This document shows positions 12,321 through 24,604 of a stretch of 64,000 nucleotides of DNA, one piece after another; the first letter of the stretch is position 1; the number at the start of each line of letters is the position of its first letter. Source of the stretch: Sphagnum compactum. Taxonomy: Eukaryota; Bryophyta; Sphagnopsida; Sphagnales. The stretch spans positions 17,732,001 to 17,796,000 of the forward strand of contig OZ234498.1 of the NCBI GenBank assembly GCA_965153455.1. The letters run 5' to 3'. The translations under genes were made by a program, and so were the position numbers. Under the pieces are notes generated by a model. It worked only from the letters and a program-made list of their open reading frames with translations. It had not been told where the DNA came from and made no database searches.

Positions 12321-12900
12321 ATTTATATGATATTCAAACTATCACACACTTCCAATTTATAGTAATAAACCAAAATTAACTCCATATCTCATGTCATTTT
12401 AATTTTTTGATTTTTATAAAAGACAAAACCTGTCGTGAGGCAATCATATGGGAGAGATGGGGAAAATGACAAAACATGGGGAAAAAATGTGAAAAAAGTT
12501 GAAAAGATATGCCAAAATGAAGAAATGATTGGAAAGAGATACCAATGGAAATGACATATTAAAGTTATCCATAAAGTCACCCTCTGTTTCACCCCTATCT
12601 CCTTTGCTTTCGCCCCTTATCCCCTCTTTCAATGGTATCCGCAAAGTAAGGAAATTTTATTAAATCTGGGCATGAAATGCTGAAACTCAACATTTAATGC
12701 ACAAGGTTCTACAGTAATCATAGTAGTTGTACCGGTAGGAGCAGTGAAAATATCTGTAGCAGCAGTGGAGGCGCTTAGGAAAAAGAAAAGACAGGATGAA
12801 ACTCACTTTACCACCAAAATTGGTGGAAAAACTCATTTGGGTCCCAGCTATTTCCTTTTGTAAAATTTTCATTCTCAATTACACGTTTGATGCCCTATTA
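12321..12900. other. AT-rich intergenic DNA
   Basis: No gene or repeat structure recognised. Confidence 0.3.
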
Positions 12901-13300
12901 TGCCGAAACCGGCCCTTCTCACCTCCCTAATAACCACCTGACTTTATGGATAACTAGTAGGTAACCCATGGCTACGCCACTCCAGCCACGTTTGCCACGT
13001 ATTGGAGGCCTGAGGCGCCCCTGCAGGTCTTGTGCGCGCTGCCTAGGCCGGTTTGGCCCGTCCATCGTGCCCTGTGCACCCCCGTCTGGCTCGCTGAGCG
13101 CACCGTTTGGCCCCAAACTGCATCACGCATCCACACTGGATGTATAAAAGGCCGTGGCACCTTGCCCGGCCCCCCGCAGCAGCTGCCCTGGCCACAATCC
13201 ACGAATGTCTATGACGAACACACAGACAGACAGATGGCGGCTCTCGTCGTTCTCCCTGGCATGCCCTTCTCCTCTTCCTTTCTTCCCTTCTTTTTTCACA
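12901..13300. other. GC-rich patch without recognised gene
   Basis: Base composition rises sharply from the surrounding AT-rich DNA. Overlapping open frames on both strands (up to 120 codons) are explained by the GC content and have no domain. It may be the start of the element that carries the tandem repeat immediately after it. Confidence 0.3.
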
Positions 13301-13310
13301 TCCCAAATCA

Positions 13311-13690
13311 AGGTCCTGATATTTTCGAGACCTGAAATCCCCTACTTCATAGTCTCTGTGTCCCTGACACAGATCCCTCGTTTCTTGAGACCTGAATTTT
13401 GTCATCTGTTGTCATTGCTTTTTCTTCTAGTTCCAAACCCCAGGTCCTGATATTTTTGAGACCTGAAATCTCCTCGTCATGTGACAATAGATTGGTCTCC
13501 ATGTCCCTAACACAAACAGACCCCTCATTTCTCGAGACCTGGAATCTCCTCCTCTGCTACCATTGCAAATTTTCAGGTTCCGATACCTTCGAGACCAAAT
13601 CCAGGTCTCCTCATCATCTGACGATACCTCCTGTCTCCATGTCCCTAAACAGACAGACCCCTCATTTCTTGAGACCTGAAACGAACACAC
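13311..13690. repeat. Tandem repeat, unit about 131 bp, three copies
   Basis: Units start AGGTCCTGATATTTTCGAGA at 13311, AGGTCCTGATATTTTTGAGA at 13442 and AGGTTCCGATACCTTCGAGA at 13575. Each unit carries a second shared block, CCCTCRTTTCTYGAGACCTG, about 60-80 bp in. An AC-dinucleotide run follows at 13685-13705. Confidence 0.75.
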
Positions 13691-13739
13691 ACACACACAC
13701 ACACAGACACCACGTTTGCTTTAATATACTAGTGTGAAC

Positions 13740-14680
13740 CCGGTGCATAATGCACCCGTCGAACTCCCCCCCACCTGGTCTTTCCCATTGCCCACTCCGG
13801 TTTTTTACCCCGTCGACCCCCCCCCGTCCTTCACATTTTTCACTCCGATTTTTTAACCCGTTGATCCCCTCTCGTTCCCCTGTCGGTGGTGACGACGCGA
13901 TCGATGGCTGACGTGTGTCTCTCCGCCACCACGACCTGGTTCTACCATAAAAAATGCATTGCCCGGTTCTGCCATAGAAAATGCAGAGGTCGATTCTGTC
14001 ATAGAATTGCAGCAAAATTGTCATGTCAGACATACGCACGCACAGACGTAATGAATTAATATAGTAGATTAGATTCTATTAAGATACTAAAATATGGTAA
14101 AGATGAAAAGTGACCCAAAAATATGGGAAAGATGAAAAGAGATGCCAGACTATGCAATTGTAATCACGTAACAAAATATGACCAAAAACAAAAAAATCCA
14201 AAAAGTTCAATAGGATTTTAGTCTCAGGGACCGCCACATCATGAGAATAAAAAGGTTTAAAGTTCTCATATTTACACAATAGTCTCCAACAAGTCGCCAT
14301 TTTATAAGGGGGAAGCCCAAATTTTTTTACTTCCCTCTTTCACCTCTCACCAAATTTGGCTAAGTCCTATTGTGGGGGGATCACCAACCCACCACCTATT
14401 TCACAAATTTAAAAAGAATTTTTTGGGCTAAAATTAGTAAAATTTGCAGTTTAAAACTAATAATTACAATATTATAAGGATCATATAGTAAAAACATATA
14501 ATCTTAAATCAATATTATCTCCATTCATCTAATGTCATCTTAGAATTTAAATTTTTTTTATAATAAAAGACAGAGCCTCTCCTCTCATGGCAGAGCCGCT
14601 CGTTTACCTTGTACTTCTTGTGGATGGGTTCCATTTAGTGTTTTTTTTTTTCAATTTTCCCATGTTACTCCCAAAGTGGC
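13740..14680. other. Intergenic DNA, no gene seen
   Basis: The stretch is mixed: a GC-richer block to about 14050, then AT-rich DNA. No reading frame with a recognisable product. Confidence 0.3.
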
Positions 14681-14689
14681 AATCAGTCA

Positions 14690-15500
14690 CAAGAGGATTT
14701 AGCCAGATCTGACTACAAGACAAATAAGGAGTCAAAAATCTAGGAATCCTAAATGACTTACTAAAACCTATTAGCTAAATATGGCAATTTTAAAGCTAAA
14801 GATTTGGCCAAATCCTCCAAAAAATCTTGACGACTTCAAAACTGTTTTCCTTGAAATCTGACGATTTTTTTGAAAATTTTCCTAAAGCTTCCCTTGACTG
14901 TGTTGCTTGGGACCAGGGCAGTGTTTTTTTTTTTCAAATTCCTCAAGTAGGTGCACTGGCTAGGATCCTCAGCATTAATTAGCAGTAAATGGCGACTGTC
15001 CTGGTGGGACTAGTAGATCTTTTTTGGAATCCTGCCTACTTTTGGCGACCTACAGGAACACACTATCTAAATCTGGCGACTTCTAAGTTTTTTTGTCAAG
15101 ATATGGCGAATTTTTTTTTAAAAATCTCAAAAATTCTTTTGTTGGATTCGCCAGCCCTTTTTTTTGGTCGCCAGGTTGCGAAAATTCGCCAAAGAAAAAA
15201 AACACTGGACCAGGGTTTGTTAATTTTGTGATGTACTGAAGTGACCATCATCTATAAGATGATTTAGCCAGATTTGGCAACATACTAGATATTAAAGGAG
15301 AAAAAATCGGGGCTACCTACCGGAACTTATCATAGAAATCTGACGATTTGGAAACTTTTTTTGGAAATCTGGCGAATTTGGGCCATTTTTTCCATTGAAA
15401 TTCATTTGTATAAGACAAAATCATATTTTTCAGGTCGAAATTTGGCGAGATTTCGCCCAAAAACAAAACTCTGCTTGGGACTTTGTTTTCTTTTAGAAAA
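14690..15500. repeat. Host repeat interrupted by a MITE
   Basis: Related text such as GATTTAGCCAGATYTG occurs on both sides of the MITE (about 14698 and 15253), with TCTGACGATTT-type segments at about 14858 and 15340. This suggests an older degenerate repeat into which the hAT-type MITE inserted. Confidence 0.4.
14919..15207 (+). mobile_element. hAT-type MITE, copy 2, with 8-bp target duplication
   Basis: The 289-bp element starts CAGTGTTTTTTTTTTTC and ends AAAAAAAACACTG, so its short terminal inverted repeats are CAGTGTTTTTTT. It is flanked by the perfect direct repeat GACCAGGG at 14911-14918 and 15208-15215. An 8-bp duplication and CAGTG ends are typical of the hAT superfamily. It codes for nothing. 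hAT transposase relics elsewhere in the window are possible relatives of its mobiliser. Confidence 0.85.
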
Positions 15501-15549
15501 ATGGTAAATTTTCGTCCAAAAAAAATCCCTGGGATGGCCACATCCTCCA

Positions 15550-16140
15550 AGTAGAAAGAAAAAAAGAAGAAAATTGAAAAGGAAATGGATTTTTTTTAAA
15601 AAAAAACAAAGAAAAGAAAAAGAAAAAGGATAAAACAAATCCTCTTGGAAGAAAAAAACAGAGATGAGAAAAGTAACAAGAACAAAAAGGAAAACAGAAA
15701 GAATTGAGAGAGAAAAGAAAAAATATGGATAAAACATTAACAGTAACAGAGATGAAAAAACTAACAAGAACAAAAAGAATTGAGAAAAAATGGAAAAAAA
15801 AGGAAGGATAAAAAAGCGTCCTCATTAGAAAAAATAACAAAGATGAAATGAAATAAATAAATAAATAAATAATAAACAGAAAAAATTGAGAAAAAAAAAA
15901 TGATAAAACACATACTTCTTGGGAAAAAATAACAAGGAAAAAAAAAACAGAAAAAAGAAACCGAAAGAATTGAAGGAAAAAAGAACAGGAAAAGAAGAAG
16001 TATAAAACACATCCTCTTTGGAAGAATAAAAGAAATGTGAAAAATAACAAGAGAAAAAAAACAAACAGAAAGATTTGAGGAAAAAAGATGGAAAAAGAAG
16101 AAGAAGAAAGGGAAAAAGAATGAAAGAGGGGGAATTTTTT
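15550..16140 (+). repeat. Polypurine (A/G-rich) tandem repeat block
   Basis: Nearly 600 bp are almost all A and G on the plus strand, interrupted by recurring GATAAAAC...CCTCTTGGAAGAA-like phrases. Repeat phrases begin near 15629, 15727, 15807, 15901 and 16001, a degenerate unit of about 80-100 bp. Long Phe/Ser-rich frames on the minus strand are a by-product of this composition. Confidence 0.75.
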
Positions 16141-16564
16141 TCTTTTTAAGTTTAAGTTTAAGTTTTTTTTTTTTTTTTCCCCCAAAAGGCACCGACCAGT
16201 TTGGGCTGGCCGGGCAGGCGTACCGGTGCAGCAAGGCGTGCGCTGCATGTTCGTGAGGCGCAGCCGCGGCCCAGCCTCGCAGTCGGCGAGGAAGACATCT
16301 TCTTCCGTGAAGATGCTCGCGTCCGCCAGATCTGCCACAATCCATGTGCGCGGGCCTTCTATTTAATTGCTTCGATTCAGATAGCAATTCGGTGTGTTGT
16401 TGTTGTTGTTGTTGTGTGTCTATGTGTGTGTGTCAATGTTGTCCAGTTAAACCAGGAATTCTTTGTTATTGTCGTGTGTGTGTGTGTTTCTGTGACTGAC
16501 TTTTCTTTTCTAGAGTAGAGAGCTTTGATGTGATTACACTTTTGTTTGTGAGTGTGTTGCTGCA
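16141..16564 (+). promoter_or_regulatory. HDR promoter and 5' UTR region
   Basis: This is the interval between the polypurine block and the HDR start codon. It contains a poly-T run (about 16163-16180), a GTT trinucleotide run (about 16393-16412) and several TG runs. No core promoter element was assigned. Confidence 0.35.
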
Positions 16565-19500
16565 ATGGCGAGCTCCTCTTGTAGTCTTCGGTTTCCGGCA
16601 GTCGGGGGTGGATTGAATGGCATTTTGAACCAGGCAGTAGCTGCTAGTCGTCTTCTTCTTCCATCGACGACGTCTGTTAGGGTTTCTTGGAATGGGCATC
16701 AAGGAGGGGGAGAAGGAAGACGAGGAATTCTGGTAGTGAGAAGTTGCGATTCTGTAGCTGGAGCTGTTGTTCCACCAGCAGCTCCTCTTCCTTCCGATCA
16801 ATCTGAGTATTTCGATTCTAAGTCCTTCCGGAAGACATTGACGCGGAGCGACAATTACAACCGGAGTGGATTCGGGTACAAGAAGGAGATGTTGCACCAA
16901 ATGGAGGAGGAATATACTAGTAAGTGTGAGCTTTTAAGAACACTGATCGCTTTTGTGGTTTTCCTTTTGTGGAAAAAAACAAAAACAAGAATGTCAAGCA
17001 CGAAGAAGTCTGGGATTGAGAGGGAAAGTCTGGAATTCGTGACAAGACCAAAATTCGAGGGTTAGGTTCCAATTTGATGACATCTAGCTTCTGGAGATTT
17101 ATGTATGGGTGGTGACTTTGTTATAGTTCTCACGCACAGTTTTGTTGCAGGTGATATGATGCAGACATTGAAGGAGGACAACTTTGAACACACATGGGGC
17201 AACGTGACTGTGAAATTGGGTTTTGTTGGGGAGTTGAGCGAGCTGTTCAAATTGCTTATGAGGCTCGCAAACAGTTCCCGGAACACAACCTGTGGATCAC
17301 CAATGAAATCATTCACAATCCCACAGTGAATGATGTAAGTCATCTTATTATCCCTTTCAAGCAAGCAATTTGTGGAAACATGTGCAATGAGATACTACTC
17401 ATAGGCAAAGTTGTTGTTGATGTTCACAATTTTGGCTGTAATACATCATGGCTTAAAGAATCCTAGGTTACATGGTTGGGGTGTGGGAAATCAGAGAATG
17501 GCTGAGATGAAGGTGCAGATGATCCCATTGGAAGAGAATGGCAAGGACTTTTCAGTTGTACAACCTAATGATGTGGTCATTCTACCAGCATTTGGAGCAG
17601 CTGTCCAGGAAATGCAGATTCTGAACGACAAGAATGTGCAAATTGTGGATACTACCTGCCCTTGGGTGTCCAAGGTGAATCTGGATTCTTCATTACATTC
17701 TTTGCTCTTCCTAATTGGAAACATGTCCTGACCAGAATCTCTTATGTGTAACAACAATCTATGATTTGTGAGAGGGGTAGGCCTAAAGAAATGATGTAAC
17801 ATATCTGTGTCTTTCTGATCTCTTGGAAATACTTTCTTTACTGAAATGCGCTTATCTCTTTAGTTCTTAATGTGCTCATCCATGGTCAATGAACTCGTTC
17901 AAATCGAAAAGAAGCACTCTGTTTTTTTGCAACAAGTCCTTTGCAGATTGACCTTCCACACTATTCTGGGCTTGACTCACATGGCTAGATGTGATACGGT
18001 TTTGTTGGGACTTTCTTGCACTATTTTGATCAGGTGTGGAACACTGTGGAGAAGCACAAGAAATCTACCTACACTTCAGTGATCCATGGAAAATATGCCC
18101 ATGAAGAAACAGTGGCCACTGCCTCCTTTGCAGGCCAATATGTGATTGTGAAGAATATGAAGGAGGTACGTAAATAGAGCTTTGGCCCTCTTAATTGATT
18201 TTACTCAAGGGAAGATCTCCAAGCGTGATATTCATACCTGAAGTGACATCAGAATGTCTAGACAAGACAAGACAACTATGTGGCTAGTTGTGAGTGTGTT
18301 TTATGTTGAATTCCTGAAGGCATGACAGTAATCTGATGAGAAATATGGTCAGGTCAAGTTGTTGTAGGAGTGAGTACAGGAGAAGAGAATGAGGCTTTTT
18401 CCACTCTTTTAGTCTGAATATTGTTAAAGAGGTCAAGAGGAGGAGACTTTGTGTTTGACTTTCATCATTGGTATGCAGGCAGCTTATGTGTGTGACTATA
18501 TTTTGGGTGGGAAACTTGATGGCTCCAGTGGCACCAAGGAGGAATTTCTTGAAGTAAGCAAGCTATCATTTATCAATCTTATCAAGAGCTTGAGCTGTAT
18601 TTTGCCCTTCTGTGATTACCTTAATTGGGTCAATAGTTTTGAATCTGATAATGAAGATAGGTAGTCTGCCAAACATATTGTTGTGCCCCATCTTTTTGTT
18701 TTAATTCTGTTGTCAAATATGGACAACTGACAACTGAATGTGGTTTCTTTCCATCTGGACTTTGATCATGGCAGAACATCTCAAATGATGTGGGTTGGGT
18801 TGGATTTCTCTTATCCAGTGTGTTCTTCAGAGACATATAAAGATTCAGAGTTTACCAAGAAATCTGAAATTATGTGAATTTGCAAGTCCTCCATGGAATT
18901 TTCACAAATTCCACACCTTCTGATTTTTGAATGTCTGGGGGATCTATATGTGGTATTGCAGAAAGGTCTCAATTTGCTGAGATCTGGGTTGATTTTGTGG
19001 ACAGAAATTTAAGTTTGCTATTTCCAAGGGGTTTGATCCAGACAAGGATCTGGTGAAGCTGGGTATTGCCAATCAGACAACAATGCTCAAGGGAGAGACT
19101 GAAGAGATTGGTGGGTTGCAATTTAGGATAAAACATGCCTCTATTTTAATCACTGCTTGTTTATGATGCTGCTATGCACACCAAACGTTATGTCATCTCA
19201 TGGCTGCAACTGAGATGGAATTGTAACTATATTTAGTGACAGGAGTTTGAGTCATGGGTTAGATCTGCAGGGAAGCTGTTGGAGAGGACAATGATCCAAA
19301 AATATGGTGTGGAAAATTCAACCGAGCACTTCATGAGCTTCAACACCATTTGTGATGCCACCCAGGTGATTTGAATATTTGAGTTATAGATCTCTCAACC
19401 TAATCGCTTGAGCACATCTGCACTGCTGGTAGTTTCACTTAAGGAGAGGAGTGGGTGCAAGTAAGATAGGCAAGTTGAATTTTCTGAAGTGACTTGTTTT

Positions 19501-20395
19501 GGTCTTCTGGCAAACTGAGGGTTCCATCTTCTGAGAGTTCAACTCCCTGAACTTACTCATGTTGCTTCAGGCAGTTGGACTTACAGGTCTTGAAAGTGCA
19601 CAATCTAACTTTATAAAGCAAGGTTGCAGGAAAGGCAAGATGCAATGTACAATCTTGTTAAGCAGGAGGTGGATCTGATTCTAGTGGTAGGTGGCTGGAA
19701 TTCCAGCAACACATCACACTTGCAAGAAATTGCTGAGCTCCACAACATTCCTTCATATTGGATTGACTCAGAGAAGCGGATTGGTCCAGGCAACAAGATA
19801 GCCTTCAAATTAAATGTAAAGTTGATCCTCTTTATTACCAGCAATTTACATGTTTTATCTTGAAGAATAAATAGTTTCTTATGGTGTGCATCTGTAGTTT
19901 GTTATTTTCACGTGCTAGAATCACAGAAATTTCATCCTGAGCAAAGGATCCTTTGCTAATTCACTCCCTGTGTTAGTCTGGTGATGCAAGAATGTATTCA
20001 AAGATATAATTTTTTTTTCATGTAAAGTCTGGGGGGGGGGGGGGGGTAAGGATCTTTCCTTTTAGTACTTGGGAGGATGTTTAAACAAACAAGTGGCCTT
20101 GCTTATAGCATGGTGAATATGTGGAGAAGGAGAATTGGGTACCACAGGGTCCTGTTACCATTGGAATCACATCTGGTGCTTCCACTCCTGACAAGGTGAG
20201 TCCCTAAACCAATGTGCTAATTCTTTGCATGTACCTGGCAAAGGTAGGAGGCTATTTATCAATGGTTCATTACTTCTGTTAACATGGTTACAATATTTAA
20301 CCCCCCAATTTGCGTTTTGTCCTGCCCAGGTTGTGGAGGATGTGTTAAAGGCAGTGTTTCAGATCAAGCGAGAGGAGGTTCTACAGATGGCTTGA
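16565..20395 (+). CDS. HDR: 4-hydroxy-3-methylbut-2-enyl diphosphate reductase (HDR/IspH), plastid, 10 exons, frame broken in exon 2
   Basis: HDR is the last enzyme of the plastid MEP pathway and makes IPP and DMAPP using a [4Fe-4S] cluster. Exons: 16565-16919, 17151-17334, 17495-17674, 18034-18165, 18479-18553, 19005-19110, 19271-19365, 19630-19815, 20109-20195 and 20330-20395. The N-terminus is a Ser/Arg-rich transit peptide followed by [18 protein letters not shown]. Cluster cysteines are present in [19 protein letters not shown] and [25 protein letters not shown] and [18 protein letters not shown] are also intact. In exon 2 the frame reading GNVTVKL runs out at about 17218 and GFCWGVERA is in another frame. 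Plant HDRs have a few residues (LAEAY-like) between these blocks. The exon is 184 nt, and phase with its neighbours requires a length of 2 modulo 3, so about 13 nt appear missing. All other junctions keep phase. It is either a recently disabled gene or an assembly error. Confidence 0.88.
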
Positions 20396-20431
20396 GCCTC
20401 TTTTTCTGTACAATCAGCATCATATCTGCGG

Positions 20432-20437
20432 AATAAA
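20432..20437 (+). terminator. Polyadenylation signal AATAAA of HDR
   Basis: A consensus AATAAA lies 37 nt beyond the HDR stop codon. Confidence 0.5.
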
Positions 20438-20439
20438 GT

Positions 20440-23306
20440 CCTGGCAAAACCGATATGTGAATGGTTTGTTTTTCTCAATTACACAAACCAGGATCTGGGG
20501 ACTCACAATTGTCCATTACTTGAAGATTTTCTCTGATTTTACAGTGCTGGACGCTTTCTGGACTCGTTTGCCCTGTTGGGATGCCACCAATCTTGTGATG
20601 GTGTGACATTGATTGGAATGTTGTAAAAGTTTTCATATTTTTGAGAAAATGAATTACATTGATGACATTTTCATTTACTCAAATGTCGTAAATGTGACAC
20701 ATGGCAATTGTGATACAAACATGAGGATTAGCGTTCCATTCTGACAATCTTGATCTCAAGTGCATTTGGACTTTATTATTGGAGATGATTTGTTCAAACA
20801 AAGTTCTAACTTGAAAGTACACAATATATTTTTGAGTTATTGCCATTGTCGACTTGTCAAGTCACTACAATGAAATAAAAGAATATATGAAGATCTTTGT
20901 TCAATTGCTTGGGCTTTTGTTTTTATAATAATTTGTTTTATTAGCATAGAATCATTATTATTATTTTTTAGTAGTTTTCTTCTTCTCTTTTTCAACATAT
21001 CTTAAATTAAATTCAAGTGACGTCTGTCTTTTTTACATTAAACAAATGGTATGTTTGTTTTATTTCCTAAATAATAAAGCACAAAGCACAAATAATGTAG
21101 GTCGACCTCGCATTGTGCTACATGACAAATTCTGATGGATGATTGTGCTTCAATTTAGACTTTAAACTTGGAAAGCTTGACATCTTTGGGTTGGAAAATG
21201 GAAAATTACAAGTAAATTTTTATAATTGAGGATTATTGCTAAAATTTGAAAACGATTTTGATTATATATCATTTGAAGAAAAGTTTAATTTTAAATATGA
21301 AATATAATTCTTATATGATTCCAATTGTGGTTTGATCAAATGAATGTGGAAAAATGGTTTTTTTAATGTGGTTATCAATCAATTGTCAATCTATTGACCT
21401 CCTTTTAAATAGATACACATCTACAAACACATTGATTTTTCCAATATCATTACTAAATTGAACACATTCGCAAAACCCTTTTTTGCCATTACCATTTAGA
21501 TGCTAGTTCATTTTTTGGAATAAAAATGTTTTCATTTTTCCATACCTAACTTTACTTGCTTTGGTATTAGGTAATGTACCCCTTCGTTATTCTTTCTTTG
21601 AAAAAATTCATGAGCAAAAATGTCACATTTAAACCCCATTTGCATGTATTTTTTATTTAGATAATTTGTTTACAAACTTTTATCCTTTGAATGCAACCAT
21701 TTGAAATAGATTTTTGTCATGAAGGCAATGTCAATTTATTTAATTTTAAAGTCATAACATTATATGTAAACAAAATCCATGTAAAATTTTCCTATTATTA
21801 AATGCAAGTGCATTTGTAAAAATCATGAATGTCCAAAACTACATGAAAGATGTTTATTAACCCTCATCATAGTCCATAACATTTTGATTGAGGATTTATA
21901 AATTTGAATGATATTGATGTTAACATGCAATAGTCAGAACCCTCTTTGTATTTAATTATTTTTGTAATTCAAAATTTTAGTGTAAATTTTGATTTAATCT
22001 AAGATTTATGAATGCGATTACAAAATCAACCCAGTGTATTTTCAAAGTTGAATGTGTATATGAAGAACTAATTTACACACTCAAAGATGATGAAAGTTTG
22101 ATTTACTTCATGCAAGAATACGCAAATGCTACCCAAAGTTATATATGAAGTTTCACCAACTAAACAATGATTTCTAAAATGAAATTCATACATGCATTGT
22201 AAATATAACATTCATAATTAAATTAGTTAATCAATTAACAAAAAATTTAATTGATATGAAGTTTTTCAAGGAAAAATGAAACCTTGCAAATTTCAAATTT
22301 GAAAATGAATATGAAGAACTTTGAAAATGGTAGAACTTCAAAGAGAATTTAGGCTCCTTCCAATGTTGAACCTTTTAGGTCAACTAACAAATGAGTTAAT
22401 CCCCCAACTACTCCTTGCAATTGTGACCACCTTCATTAGTGCATTCATAGATGTTAGCAAGTGAAGGCAAATTCTAAACAAACCTACAAATTAAATGTAG
22501 CTTAAACTTTGACATAAAAGTTCACATGCTTACCACTAATGCCCAATAGGGAATTCAATTTGATTTTGTATTATTGTCCCCTAAAGTCATGATATCAGTG
22601 ATAATTTTTCAATAGAACTAGTTTACATAGGACAACTTTTATAAGTTGTCTTTTTGAATGAATTGTCTTTTGGAATGTTCCAAATTGGAATATGTTTAGT
22701 TGATTTCCAAAAAAAGAGGAATGGCAAGGTGTTATTTTGGATCTGTGTTTTTTCAAAGGTTTTTTTTTCAACACCATAGTTAAAAGAAGATTTTCAATAT
22801 TATGTATACCAATTTGCATCCCATTTCTCTTCAATTGAATTTGAATGTATTTGAATCAAATTTAAGAATTTGAATGCAATTCAAGTTGCATGCAATGTCA
22901 TTCAATATTTTCATTTGAATGGAATTTAATTTCCACAATTTTTATTTTTTATTTTTTGGTCATTGTTAGTTATAATGAATAGCAGCTCCAAGCTAAAGTT
23001 GTTTTAAATATTGTTGGACAACCATGATCAAGCAAAACATTAGCTATGAAACGGTTGGGGAACATTTGTTATTGATGGATGTTTTCCCCACAAAAGTTGG
23101 ATTTTATTTTTAAATTTTAAATTTTCATCAATAATCAAATTATGTGAAATAATCCCTTTTGTAAGGTTGCACAACATATGAAAAATTATGGAAGAAGATT
23201 GCATGATGGATGGAATTTTTGGAAAGAAACTTGCATAATCAATGAAAAGTTGGATTTTGAATTACATCATGTTGGTTTTTTTTGGCATAATTAATGATAA
23301 ATTATA
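20440..23306. other. AT-rich intergenic DNA
   Basis: Apart from the HDR 3' end, no gene, RNA or clear repeat was recognised. Short open frames (for example minus strand 22834-22595) have no domain. Confidence 0.35.
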
Positions 23307-24056
23307 CGGGGTGAAAGCACACTACGGTGACCCCATTTAGAATGTCACATTGTACTACTTTCCAACGATGTGCATGTTTGAGTATAAATTAGACAAGATA
23401 TTATTAAAATTATTTCATTTTATTTTATAAAGTGAAAGATTGGAGTATTTTGTGAAAACAAATGTAGTGTACATGTGTACTCAAAAACACAAATATACTC
23501 CAAAATCTAATTTTAAATAATTTTTAATTTTTATGAAAGTTGAAGGTATATTGACCCATGTCATTTCACATAGTTTGAACCATGTTTGGATAACATGTGA
23601 CTAATTTGAAAATTTCCATGTTAAAAAATGAATTTTTTTTAACAAAGACACAATAAATGTGTGGTGAAATGAAAGTTTGACAAATAATCACATTCTCATA
23701 GAAGATGACAAGCATAGCTAAATGGGCCATATTTTTAATTCTATTAAAATTGGTTATTTTAATGACTAATGAAACTTTAAAATTAGTGTAGTCAAAACAA
23801 AACAGTGGTCTTATTATACAAATGTATACTATAAATATACACATGGATCCTTTTATATAGATAATGAAATTTATTATTATCTATTTATTTAATATTACAT
23901 AACATTAAATTTTTAAAATAATAATTATAAGGCCCAAAAACCAAAAATGATACCCAAAATTAAATGCATTATACTTTGGGAATAATTATACTATATGTAT
24001 AATAATATTAAACCTAAAAATGCCCAAAAAGGGGTCACTATAATGTGCTTTCGCCC
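23307..24056. mobile_element. 750-bp TIR element, non-coding
   Basis: The left end reads GGGGTGAAAGCACACTACGG then TGACCCC. The right end (24031-24056) is its near-perfect reverse complement: GGGGTCACTATAATGTGCTT then TCGCCC. These terminal inverted repeats are about 26 bp with three to four mismatches. TA dinucleotides flank both ends (23305-23306 and 24057-24058), consistent with a Tc1/mariner-type target duplication, though the exact ends are ambiguous by one or two bases. The interior is AT-rich and encodes no transposase. Confidence 0.7.
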
Positions 24057-24600
24057 TACAATGGATGCAAATTTGAAAATGTATCATGGATGAGAATCTA
24101 AACATAGAAAATAGATGGATGGTAAGGCCTACCATGTAAGATGGATGGGTAATATCATGTGAACATGTAACATTTTTTCATTTTATTCATGTTTCAAAAC
24201 TATCCATAGTGATTAAATACGTACTAACCGTCCACATTTAGCAGGCACCCAAACCTTTACCTACTTACCTACATAACTTAACCATTATACTCCTTACCTA
24301 CTTATGATACTTAAGGGCCAACCACACTTAGAGTTAAGTGATGGGTAACTCAAGTTAAAATTCAAGGTTTTATTTTTGCGACCACACATGAAAAGGTAGG
24401 GAGCACCAAATCTTATGTGACTACCTATGTGCCAAGCCAAGGTATTTCAAAGTTAAATCATAACTAGGTGCCAAGGCCCACAGCCTTGAGATATATTGAA
24501 AATGTAGATTCTAAAAAAAATAGTTCAATGTTACATAAATTCTGAAAAATTTATCAAATAACTCGGCATTATTTTAACGACCCCCTCCTACAACCTTAAA
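24057..24600. other. Intergenic DNA, no gene seen
   Basis: AT-rich, with ACCTACTTACCTAC-type short repeats near 24260-24305. Nothing else recognised. Confidence 0.3.
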
Positions 24601-24604
24601 TAAT

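Noticed and set aside
13030-13405. Overlapping open frames of 98-120 codons on both strands
   Set aside because: The GC-rich patch has few stop codons in any frame; the frames overlap each other, lack domains and run into a tandem repeat.
15402-16387. Long minus-strand open frames (up to 281 codons) rich in Phe, Ser and Leu
   Set aside because: They are the translation of the polypurine repeat block read on its pyrimidine strand; no domain, and composition alone explains the lack of stops.
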